The position numbers were made by a program, and so were the translations under genes. This document shows, one piece after another, positions 56,586 to 64,000 of a stretch of 64,000 nt of DNA. This stretch comes from Temperatibacter sp965603205 (GTDB lineage Bacteria; Pseudomonadota; Alphaproteobacteria; Sphingomonadales; Kordiimonadaceae), in contig CBFDCC010000007.1 of NCBI GenBank assembly GCA_965603205.1, positions 124,001-188,000 on the forward strand, in the 5' to 3' direction. The notes under the pieces were generated by a model. That model was not told where the DNA came from, searched no databases, and saw only the letters and a list, made by a program, of their open reading frames with translations. How positions within the stretch are numbered: the first letter of the stretch is position 1; each line of letters starts with the position of its first letter.

Positions 56586-57334
56586 TACATTGTTTCTCCG
56601 CCATCAATTGCGATACTTTGGCCATTAATAGAGCCACTGTTAGGATCGCATAACCATAGAGCTGTGGTCGCCACTTCTTCTGGTTGGATTAGCCTTTTTT
56701 GTGGATTATTTGCCACGAGCTCAGCCAGCGCTTCAGTGTCAGTACGGCCTGTTTTGCTTGTAATATAGGCAACAGCATTTTCTACTATTTCAGTATCGAC
56801 AAAACCTGGGCAAATAGAATTGGCTGTTATGTTGGTCGATGCTAATTCCAGTGCCAATGAGCGTGTCATACCAATGACGCCATGCTTAGCTGCTGAGTAA
56901 GCGGCAGTATAAACGGAGCCTTTTAGCCCCGCTATGCTGGCGATATTAATAATGCGACCAACACCTTTTTCTCGCATGGTCACCAATGCTGCTTTCGTGC
57001 ATAAAAATGTACCTGTTAGGTTAACAGCTAACATAGCATTCCATTGCTCGGTGGATATTTTATGCAGAGGTGCGGTTATCGCCGCACCTGCATTATTGAC
57101 TAATATATCAATCGGCTTCATCGCAGCGAATACACGCTCAACAGCGTCGGCATCCGTTATGTCCAATGCAACGGCAGTCACATTCTCCATAGAATTTGCA
57201 ACTATTGAAGATTGGTCAAGATTGCGGCTGACGATAGTAATTTTTGCGCCAGCACCCGCTAGGGCGCGTGTGATAGCAAGGCCTATGCCCGTTGCGCCCC
57301 CTGTGATGACGGCATGCTGATTTTTTAGTGTCAC
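56585..57334 (-). CDS. SDR family 3-hydroxyacyl-CoA dehydrogenase-like protein
   Basis: 249 residues: cofactor motif VITGGATGIGLAI, NNAGAAI, catalytic Ser and Tyr-x3-Lys in AAYSAAKHGVIGMTR, CPGFVDTEIV. Related to 3-hydroxybutyrate and other hydroxyacyl dehydrogenases. GTG start at 57334. First gene of the long operon. Confidence 0.9.
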   Translation of the reverse strand: MTLKNQHAVITGGATGIGLAITRALAGAGAKITIVSRNLDQSSIVANSMENVTAVALDITDADAVERVFAAMKPIDILVNNAGAAITAPLHKISTEQWNAMLAVNLTGTFLCTKAALVTMREKGVGRIINIASIAGLKGSVYTAAYSAAKHGVIGMTRSLALELASTNITANSICPGFVDTEIVENAVAYITSKTGRTDTEALAELVANNPQKRLIQPEEVATTALWLCDPNSGSINGQSIAIDGGETM

Positions 57335-57571
57335 TTTAATAAAGCTCCAATGTGATAATTTTAATTAATTATATATATAAAGTAATATTGAAAGTCAAAT
57401 TCTTATCGATAATATCCTATAGAATACTTATATATAGGGAGTAGATGAGTTAGTAATGCGATTGAGGTATATTAAAAAAATATTCTATAGTTTAAGTATG
57501 AACTATTGATATCTTCATAATTATTGGTTATATGAAGATAAATTATATTGTTATTTTGGAAGGCAAGAGCA
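57335..57571. promoter_or_regulatory. Divergent promoter region of the ACMR locus with several palindromes
   Basis: AT-rich gap of 237 bases. Palindromes: CCTATA / TATAGG (57416-57438), CTATAGAATA (57417-57426) repeated inverted as TATTCTATAG (57481-57490), and TATCTTCAT / ATGAAGATA (57510-57540, perfect nine-base arms with a 13-base spacer) just upstream of gcdH. These are plausible MarR operators controlling both directions. Confidence 0.6.
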
Positions 57572-58777
57572 ATGAGCATGAATTATAAAAAAGGCATAGT
57601 GCCATTTCAGTGGGATGATGCCCTATTTTTAGATGGTCAATTGAGCGAGGAAGAGCGGATGATCCGTGATGCTGCTCGTGATTTTGCGCAAGATAAATTA
57701 ATGCCACGTGTTCAAGAGGCTAATAGGAATGAGCATTTCCACCGTGAGATTATGAATGAGGCTGGAGAGCAGGGTTTGCTTGGCTCGACGTTGCCTGAGA
57801 AATATGGCTGCTCTGATACCTCTTATGTGAGCTACGGTCTTATTGCCCGCGAAATAGAGCGTGTAGATAGTGGTTATCGCTCCGCCTTATCAGTTCAAAG
57901 CTCACTTGTTATGCATCCTATCTATGCTTATGGCTCTGAAGAGCAGCGCATAAAATATTTACCTAAGCTAGCTAGCGGCGAGTGGGTTGGTTGTTTTGGC
58001 CTAACGGAGCCTAACGCAGGGTCTGATCCTGCGGGCATGGAAACACGCGCTAAAAAGGTTGATGGGGGCTATGTAGTTAATGGCGCAAAGATGTGGATCA
58101 CCAATAGTCCTATCGCTGATGTATTTGTTGTTTGGGCCAAGTCAGCAGACCATAACAATGCCATTCGAGGGTTCGTCCTTGAAAAGGGTATGAAGGGTCT
58201 TTCCGCGCCAAAGATTGAGGGCAAGTTTTCACTGCGTGCCTCTATCACAGGTGAGATCGTTATGAATGAGGTGTTTGTGCCAGACGAGAATTTGTTGCCA
58301 AATGCTGAAGGACTTGCTGGCCCATTTGGTTGTCTTAACCGTGCCCGCTACGGTATTGCTTGGGGATCATTGGGGGCTGCTGAGTTCTGTTTAGCTGCGG
58401 CTCGCACATATACACTTGATCGCAAGCAATTCGGTAAGCCACTGGCTGCGACACAGCTTATTCAAAAGAAAATGGCCGATGCTTTAACTGAAATTACGTT
58501 AGGCATTCAAGCGGCTCTACAAGTTGGCCGTTTAATGGACGCTGATAATTTTGCACCTGAAATGATTAGCCTGATCAAGCGTAATAACTGTGGTAAGGCG
58601 CTTGATATCGCTCGCGCAGCCCGTGACATGCATGGTGGTAATGGTATCAGTGATGAGTTCCATGTTATCAGACACATGATGAATTTAGAGACAGTTAATA
58701 CCTATGAAGGCACCCATGATGTTCACGCGCTGATCTTGGGTCGTGGGATTACGGGTCTTCAGGCTTTTTCTGCTTAG
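57572..58777 (+). CDS. gcdH: Glutaryl-CoA dehydrogenase
   Basis: 401 residues; oxidises and decarboxylates glutaryl-CoA to crotonyl-CoA. Family motifs: LTEPNAGSDPAGMETRAK, MWITNSPIADVFVVW, RARYGIAWGSLGAAEFC, and the catalytic Glu in TYEGTHDVHALILGR. The ATG at 57572 matches MSMNYKKGIVPFQWDD. Next to ACMR, it suggests that ring degradation ends in glutaryl-CoA. Confidence 0.94.
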   Translation: MSMNYKKGIVPFQWDDALFLDGQLSEEERMIRDAARDFAQDKLMPRVQEANRNEHFHREIMNEAGEQGLLGSTLPEKYGCSDTSYVSYGLIAREIERVDSGYRSALSVQSSLVMHPIYAYGSEEQRIKYLPKLASGEWVGCFGLTEPNAGSDPAGMETRAKKVDGGYVVNGAKMWITNSPIADVFVVWAKSADHNNAIRGFVLEKGMKGLSAPKIEGKFSLRASITGEIVMNEVFVPDENLLPNAEGLAGPFGCLNRARYGIAWGSLGAAEFCLAAARTYTLDRKQFGKPLAATQLIQKKMADALTEITLGIQAALQVGRLMDADNFAPEMISLIKRNNCGKALDIARAARDMHGGNGISDEFHVIRHMMNLETVNTYEGTHDVHALILGRGITGLQAFSA

Positions 58778-58835
58778 GGTAATTGGCTTCGTGGCTTTGA
58801 GTATAGTAATGAATATTACAAAAGGGTGTAGAAAA

Positions 58836-61229
58836 ATGAAAATATCTATAGTAGGTGGCGGACCTGGGGGGCTATATTTTGCGCTATTAACCAAACAAGC
58901 TAAGCCAGATTGGGAAATTGAGGTTTTTGAACAAAATCGCCCAGATGACACTTTTGGCTTTGGCGTGGTTTTTTCTGATAGTTCGCTAGATGAATACGAA
59001 AGCCGTGACAAAGAAACCTATGACCGCATGCGCGAAGAGTTTGCCTATTGGGATGATATTGACATTTCCTATAAGGGGCATCTTTTGAAATCCGAGGGTA
59101 ATGGATTTTGTGGAACATCACGGGTGCATCTATTAAAGGTTTTTCAAGACCGTTGTCGTGATTTAGGTGTTAAATTACATTTTGAAGAGGCCATTGACCC
59201 TGCAACTGTTGAAGAGCGTTTCGCAGATTCTGATATGATACTTGTTGCTGATGGTATTGGATCAGGTATTCGTGAACTTAATAAAGGTCCCGATGGTTTT
59301 GATGTGAGTGTTGTCCAAAAAACCAATCGTTTTTGTTGGATGGGTTCAGAGCGCCCCCTAACTGATTTTACGTATTTCTTTAAAGAAACTGAGCATGGTC
59401 TGATATGTGCGCACACCTATCAATATGAGCATGGTAAATCCACATGGATTTTTGAAATGTCAGACGAGTGTTGGTTAGCTCATGGATTTGAAACATTTGA
59501 TGAACCAGGTTCCGCCGCTAAATTAGAGAAAATTTTTGAAGACGAGCTTATTGGCTATCCATTGATTTTAAATAGGTCATATTGGCGCCAATTTCCGCGT
59601 ATATTCTGTAATAAATGGTCGGTGAATAAGATGGTAATTCTTGGGGATGCTAAAGCGTCTGCCCATTATTCTATTGGTTCAGGATCAAAGCTTGCGATGG
59701 ATTGTGCCATTGGGCTACATGACGCTGTTATTCAGCACCTAGAAGCGGACGGGCATGAAGCAGCGTTTAAAGCTTATGATAAAGAGCGCCGTATCCCTGC
59801 ACAAATTGTACAGCATAACGCGGATGTGTCTCTGGCATGGTTTGAGCATATTGAACGGTCGTGGGACATGGATCCTTATCAGTTTGCAATGGTGGTTATG
59901 TGTCGATCAAAATCTGTCACCTATGACAATCTAAAACTGCGCGACCCTGCCTTTGTAGAGGCCGCAGATACAGAGTGGTATCAGCGTTATTTTGAAGAAA
60001 CTGGTTATGATGTGCGCGGTACCCGTCCTACACCGATGTTCACAAAACATAAGCTGCGTGATCTAGAGTTGCGCAACCGTGTCGTTATGTCGCCAATGGC
60101 ACAATATTCAGCCGATGAAGGTGGTAATCTAACGGATTGGCACATGGTGCATTACGGCGGCGCGGCGCGTGGTGGTATGGGATTAATGTATGTTGAAATG
60201 ACATGCCCATCGCCAGAGGCGCGTATTACACTGGGCTGTCCTGGTATGTGGACAGATGATCATGAGAGTCAGTGGAAAAAGATCGTAGATTTTGTTCACA
60301 ATAATACAAAAACAAAAACCTGTATGCAGCTTGGTCATGCTGGGCGTAAAGGTTCCACCCAACTTGGCTGGGAACATATGGATCACCCGATCAAGGATGC
60401 CGCTAAAAATTGGCCTTTATATTCAGCGTCCCCTATTGCGTATTTTGACGGGGAAAGTCAGGTGCCAGAGGCATTAAACCGTACCCAGATGGATAAGATA
60501 AAAGCTGATTTTGTGCAAGCAACAGAGCGCGCTGATAGGGCGGGTTTTGATATGATTGAATTGCACTGTGCCCATGGGTATTTGCTCGCTTCATTCTTGT
60601 CACCACTGACCAATATTCGCAGTGATGAATATGGTGGGTCAATTGAGAATCGTATCCGCTTTCCGTTAGAAGTATTTAAGGCAATGCGCGCTGTTTGGCC
60701 TGATAACAAGCCGATGGCTGTTCGTATTTCAGCTAGTGACTGGAAAGAGGGTGGTATTACCGAAGAGGACACATTTGCTATTGCCACGGCCTTTAATGAG
60801 GCAGGTTGTGATCTGATTGATGTATCTGCGGGGCAAACGGTGCCAGATCAAAAACCTACTTATGGCCGTATGTTCCAATCAAGTTTTTCTGAGGCTATTC
60901 GAAACGTGCCTAAAATATCCACAATGGCCGTGGGTGCTATCACGGATGCAGGTCAGGTGAATACCTTGTTGCATACACGTCGCGCTGACTTGGTGGCTAT
61001 TGGGCGTACCCATATGTGGAATCCGCATTTCACGCATCAAGCTGCGGCTTGGTACGGCACAGTGTTAGAAGAGGACGACTGGGAAAAGCAATATATTGCA
61101 GGGCAAGCCCAAGCCTATTCAATACTCAGTAAATCCAGCGCTCAACAGCTAGAGTGGCAGCAAAAGGCGCGGCCAAAGCGTCATTATACCTTTGCTACTT
61201 TAGAAAGACGTGATGAGATAAACAAATAA
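58836..61229 (+). CDS. 2-Aminobenzoyl-CoA monooxygenase/reductase-type fused flavoprotein
   Basis: 797 residues in two parts. The N-terminal part (about 1-380) is a class A flavin monooxygenase like salicylyl-CoA 5-hydroxylase: ISIVGGGPGGLYFALLTK and MVILGDAKASAHYSIGSGSK. The C-terminal part (about 400-790) is an Old Yellow Enzyme barrel: NRVVMSPMAQYSADEGG, MQLGHAGRKGS, IELHCAHGYLLASFLSP, LVAIGRTHMWNPHF. This fusion is the known architecture of ACMR from Azoarcus evansii, which hydroxylates and then reduces 2-aminobenzoyl-CoA. The frame opens at 58743; AAAGGGTG before the ATG at 58836 fixes the start. Confidence 0.9.
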   Translation: MKISIVGGGPGGLYFALLTKQAKPDWEIEVFEQNRPDDTFGFGVVFSDSSLDEYESRDKETYDRMREEFAYWDDIDISYKGHLLKSEGNGFCGTSRVHLLKVFQDRCRDLGVKLHFEEAIDPATVEERFADSDMILVADGIGSGIRELNKGPDGFDVSVVQKTNRFCWMGSERPLTDFTYFFKETEHGLICAHTYQYEHGKSTWIFEMSDECWLAHGFETFDEPGSAAKLEKIFEDELIGYPLILNRSYWRQFPRIFCNKWSVNKMVILGDAKASAHYSIGSGSKLAMDCAIGLHDAVIQHLEADGHEAAFKAYDKERRIPAQIVQHNADVSLAWFEHIERSWDMDPYQFAMVVMCRSKSVTYDNLKLRDPAFVEAADTEWYQRYFEETGYDVRGTRPTPMFTKHKLRDLELRNRVVMSPMAQYSADEGGNLTDWHMVHYGGAARGGMGLMYVEMTCPSPEARITLGCPGMWTDDHESQWKKIVDFVHNNTKTKTCMQLGHAGRKGSTQLGWEHMDHPIKDAAKNWPLYSASPIAYFDGESQVPEALNRTQMDKIKADFVQATERADRAGFDMIELHCAHGYLLASFLSPLTNIRSDEYGGSIENRIRFPLEVFKAMRAVWPDNKPMAVRISASDWKEGGITEEDTFAIATAFNEAGCDLIDVSAGQTVPDQKPTYGRMFQSSFSEAIRNVPKISTMAVGAITDAGQVNTLLHTRRADLVAIGRTHMWNPHFTHQAAAWYGTVLEEDDWEKQYIAGQAQAYSILSKSSAQQLEWQQKARPKRHYTFATLERRDEINK

Positions 61230-61271
61230 GCAGTATCTATACTGTCGGGCATTTGACCAGATACAGTGAGA

Positions 61272-61301
61272 AAAACCCCTGTCATTATTGACAGGGGTTT
61301 T
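61272..61301. terminator. Bidirectional terminator between ACMR and iorB
   Basis: AAAACCCCTGTC / GACAGGGGTTTT with a six-base loop between convergent genes. Confidence 0.9.
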
Positions 61302-61322
61302 ATTTGTTTTAATCAAGAATTA

Positions 61323-62744
61323 TTAATTTAAAGAGGCTTTGAATGCATCTGGGTCAGGACTTTCTAGCGCTACCTGAATGGCAGCCTGTATTGTAGTTGC
61401 TAGCCCTGCTTTTCTTGGATCTGCTTGCGCCAGTTCAATGAGGGTATTAAACCGAGATAGACCGCGTTTATGCGTAGAGCCATATCCCTTAATCAATCTA
61501 GGTAATTTAGCTATTTCTTGTGCTAATGCATGGTCACCTGCACCTAGTTGTGAAAGAGTATCCAGCCAGTTTTCGATAGTTTGATTTTCGCGGGTGTAGC
61601 GATAAGAACGCAAGCGCCAGCGTTTCATGCCCGCAATCAGATAAAGCGGGATAAAGCCTGAAAGTGTATTGGTCTTTACGAGACGGTCACGATCAAAAGC
61701 CCATCCCAGCAGCCCCTTAGCCAATGAGGATTTCTCCATCCAGCGCCCCAAAGTGTTCGGCATGAGGTCACAAAACTCTTCCCAACGAGGGTGAAAATAT
61801 TCGGAAGGCTGCGTGATTTGACCCGCTGCGGCCTTAACTTCTTGGCGTATATCCTCGCCTCTGCCTAATCGGGTTTTTTGGCCTGCAACATAGCTAACAT
61901 CGTGAAAGGCCATCCATAGACCTAATTGGCGCGCTGCCTCGGATAATGCTTTACCAGATACGCCATTCTTGCCAAGTTTTTGCACGCGCGTGTAATATAA
62001 ATCAGCGTAATCTGAATCCTGATATTCAGACAGTTGACGCCAAGATTCTTTGGTAATGGATTTAAGGTCTGTGACGGTTTCAGCTTCAGATTCTTTTATA
62101 TCCGTTGATTGCTGAGCACCGTTAAACCCTTTATCAAAGCCACGCAAATTAGTCTCGACGGCACGACCTGTTTTACGAATTGTTTCCTCGAATGCTTCAC
62201 GAGAAAAGGGCAAAGTGTCAGATCCAGCGAGCGCCCCAAACATGATAGAGCTAATAACACTGCCTGTATCATCAGCAGCGGCTTGCATATCAAAGGCAAT
62301 ACAGGTTTTTGCTGCTTTTTTTATAGTGTCCAATACAGGGCCGCTGTCAGCGCGAGCATCACCGGGTTGTTCTTTTTCCGAGATGGCGTAAACACGGTGC
62401 GTTGAGGATATAAGTGTTGTGTTCGACGGGCTGACAAATTTACGCTCTACCGCTCGTCCTGCTTCCATCAGTTCTGATGCTATACAAATATCAACGTCAC
62501 CGGGCATGGGCATCAGGGCGAGAATAGGTTTCTTGCCTGCCTTAACTGCTGCATTTTTTGAGAATAATTCAATATAATAGATGGTTGCCCCTGTACGTTG
62601 TGCAACGCCTGGAACAGATGTAGATTGCCCGTAAAATCCATTAGCCTCGGCTAGATCAATAATCCACTGGCTTAATACTGCACCGCCTTGACCGCCTAGC
62701 GCGGAAATGGAGATGGAAATAGGTCTAGTGTTTGAGATACTCAT
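61323..62744 (-). CDS. Indolepyruvate:ferredoxin oxidoreductase subunit beta-like protein
   Basis: 473 residues: N-terminal 2-oxoacid:ferredoxin oxidoreductase gamma-type domain (ISISALGGQGGAVLSQWI, FYGQSTSVPGVAQRTGATIYYIE) and a C-terminal DUF6537-like helical domain (SLAKGLLGWAFDRDRLVK, LYLIAGMKRWRLRSYRYTRE). Its ATG overlaps the alpha-like gene stop by four bases. Expected to work with that subunit on aryl pyruvates such as indolepyruvate. Confidence 0.85.
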   Translation of the reverse strand: MSISNTRPISISISALGGQGGAVLSQWIIDLAEANGFYGQSTSVPGVAQRTGATIYYIELFSKNAAVKAGKKPILALMPMPGDVDICIASELMEAGRAVERKFVSPSNTTLISSTHRVYAISEKEQPGDARADSGPVLDTIKKAAKTCIAFDMQAAADDTGSVISSIMFGALAGSDTLPFSREAFEETIRKTGRAVETNLRGFDKGFNGAQQSTDIKESEAETVTDLKSITKESWRQLSEYQDSDYADLYYTRVQKLGKNGVSGKALSEAARQLGLWMAFHDVSYVAGQKTRLGRGEDIRQEVKAAAGQITQPSEYFHPRWEEFCDLMPNTLGRWMEKSSLAKGLLGWAFDRDRLVKTNTLSGFIPLYLIAGMKRWRLRSYRYTRENQTIENWLDTLSQLGAGDHALAQEIAKLPRLIKGYGSTHKRGLSRFNTLIELAQADPRKAGLATTIQAAIQVALESPDPDAFKASLN

Positions 62745-64000
62745 AATGAAAATTCCGGGGCTGTATGTGTGGGTGTCTTGGCGGTTCGACGTCGTTGCAG
62801 CCAGCCAATGATTCCATGACGGAACTTTGACATCACCTTGTCTATCCATGATGGATTTATGATGACTTCAATTTTTGTGAATGATGGGCATAATACGGCC
62901 GCGTGTGCAACCTCACCACAGTGGCCACATCCCACACAGCTATTATCCACATAAGCGACAGGATCGCTTTTAAGGGGGTTGGGATTGGTTTTTAAGGTGA
63001 GTGATGGGCAGCCTGACAGGCGTACACAGGCATGGTCGCCACTGCATGTCTGGCTATCAACATAAAACCGTTCTCGCACCATGCGGTTACCAGCTGCGAC
63101 AGATTTATTGAACTGCGGTTTAACGCGGCGTTGGCGGTTTAGCTGACATTCACCTTGTGCGATGATGACTTTGGGGCCTTTTATAGGGCTATCAACGGCT
63201 TCTTTTAATGCGCCATTCATTTCTTTCAGGTCATATGTTCTAACGGTTTTAACCCAGTCAACACCGACGCCTTTTACTGCGTCGGCAATCTCATGACCTG
63301 TACTGCGCACAGCATTATCAGCGCGAGAGGATAATATGTCTTGGCCGCCTGTGGCTGCTGCGTAATTATTATCAACGATCACCAGCACACTATCGCTTTG
63401 ATTAAATACCGCGTTGCCGACACCACTTGTTAGGCCGTTATGCCAAAAGCCACCATCGCCCATTATCGAGATTGTGCGCTTGTCAGACTCTGTATTAAAG
63501 GCCGCTGCGCCCGCCCATCCAAGGCCATATCCCATTGTTGTGTTGCCCAAATTAAAGGGCGGTAGAATGGAAAATAAATGACAGCCGATATCACAACTGA
63601 TGTGAAACTTGCCTTTTTCTTCTTCTAACATAGACAGCGCTGTAAATATGGGGCGCTCTGGACAGCCCGTACAAAACCCCGCTGGGCGTGGAGGCAACTC
63701 TAATGCATCACTTTGGCTGTCATAGGCAGGGTGCGCAAGTTTAGCTAGTTTGGCATGAATTTCTGGTGCTGCTGCCTTTAAGAAACTTATAAGACCAGAT
63801 TTGACCACATCACCCGTATACTCACCTGCGACGGTAAGGACATCTTTACCATATATTTTAGTATTAATATCTTTGCGGCGCAGCGTGGCATGTAATTCTT
63901 GTTCAATAAAGTCAGGCTGGCCTTCCTCAATCATTAAAATAGATGATTTGTCGTGACAAAATTCGGTTATTTCGTCAGGGATCAGTGGGTAAGCTACATT
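62741..64000 (-). CDS. Indolepyruvate:ferredoxin oxidoreductase subunit alpha-like protein (5' end outside window)
   Basis: About 420 C-terminal residues, open to the window edge; an internal Met at 63934 is not the start. It contains FCTGCPERPIF, the ThDP site SIMGDGGFWHNGLTSGVGNA with VIVDNNYAAATGG, and a C-terminal ferredoxin-like region with eight-plus Cys (CSGDHACVRLSGC, NSCVGCGHCGEVAHAAVLC). It converts aryl pyruvates to aryl-acetyl-CoA with reduced ferredoxin; substrate inferred only from the family. Confidence 0.88.
   Translation of the reverse strand, partial: NVAYPLIPDEITEFCHDKSSILMIEEGQPDFIEQELHATLRRKDINTKIYGKDVLTVAGEYTGDVVKSGLISFLKAAAPEIHAKLAKLAHPAYDSQSDALELPPRPAGFCTGCPERPIFTALSMLEEEKGKFHISCDIGCHLFSILPPFNLGNTTMGYGLGWAGAAAFNTESDKRTISIMGDGGFWHNGLTSGVGNAVFNQSDSVLVIVDNNYAAATGGQDILSSRADNAVRSTGHEIADAVKGVGVDWVKTVRTYDLKEMNGALKEAVDSPIKGPKVIIAQGECQLNRQRRVKPQFNKSVAAGNRMVRERFYVDSQTCSGDHACVRLSGCPSLTLKTNPNPLKSDPVAYVDNSCVGCGHCGEVAHAAVLCPSFTKIEVIINPSWIDKVMSKFRHGIIGWLQRRRTAKTPTHTAPEFSL

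Noticed and set aside
58743..58835. Hydrophobic N-terminal extension of the ACMR protein
   Set aside because: It overlaps the gcdH end, and the flavin motif normally begins within a few residues of the start; a ribosome site precedes 58836.

Overview
This 64 kb window reads as chromosomal DNA of a free-living, motile, aerobic alphaproteobacterium of moderate G+C content, possibly marine. Evidence includes the overlapping lgt-midA-pgeF operon, the ubiK-ybjN-proC block, a DUF2336 protein, a DUF2783 protein, yqeY-dnaG-rpoD, an orphan flagellin, and intergenic palindromes of the CCCGC-N-GCGGG type. No phage, transposase, CRISPR array or plasmid gene was seen. Genus cannot be fixed from sequence alone.

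Left part (1-9.7 kb): the tail of astD and complete astB (arginine succinyltransferase pathway); msrPQ, periplasmic methionine sulfoxide repair; a MaoC-like hydratase; a DUF3108 protein; an exported amidohydrolase; an SdpR/SdpI-like repressor and membrane protein pair with palindromic operators; a self-cleaving P1 peptidase; and an Old Yellow Enzyme. 9.7-27.7 kb is mainly housekeeping: ychF, pth, rplY, prs, lgt-midA-pgeF, ubiK, ybjN, proC, a LysR regulator, trxB, a diguanylate cyclase, a 2-Cys peroxiredoxin, a DUF2336 protein, an Lrp regulator and greA. Two unusual spots lie here. One is a 640 bp region after proC with a likely minus-strand C-rich small RNA and a frameshifted small ORF. The other is a 5'-truncated, frameshifted PII (glnB/glnK) remnant behind the peroxiredoxin.

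28-43.5 kb: carAB, yqeY-dnaG-rpoD, an exported double-DTG aspartic protease whose signal-peptide codons contain an intrinsic terminator, a flagellin, an exported M18 aminopeptidase, a PspB-like membrane peptide, a CAT-anticodon tRNA, and recQ.

43.6-64 kb is the accessory region: a large aromatic catabolic locus centred on a fused flavoprotein of the 2-aminobenzoyl-CoA monooxygenase/reductase type. It combines an aryl-CoA ligase; a long minus-strand operon (SDR, MarR, enoyl-CoA hydratase, acyl-CoA dehydrogenase, hotdog thioesterase, RidA, a degenerate CDGSH protein, a second ligase, a thiolase-like protein with DUF35 partner, a second SDR, and Rieske dioxygenase alpha and beta); a divergent gcdH-ACMR pair; an FAD hydroxylase with DUF2783 partner; and a two-gene indolepyruvate:ferredoxin oxidoreductase running off the right edge. 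The most economical reading (inference) is degradation of anthranilate, probably from tryptophan: CoA activation, ACMR hydroxylation and reduction to an enamine, RidA-assisted deamination, beta-oxidation-like ring opening, and glutaryl-CoA oxidation. A second module for another aromatic substrate is embedded in the same transcription unit under a MarR regulator.
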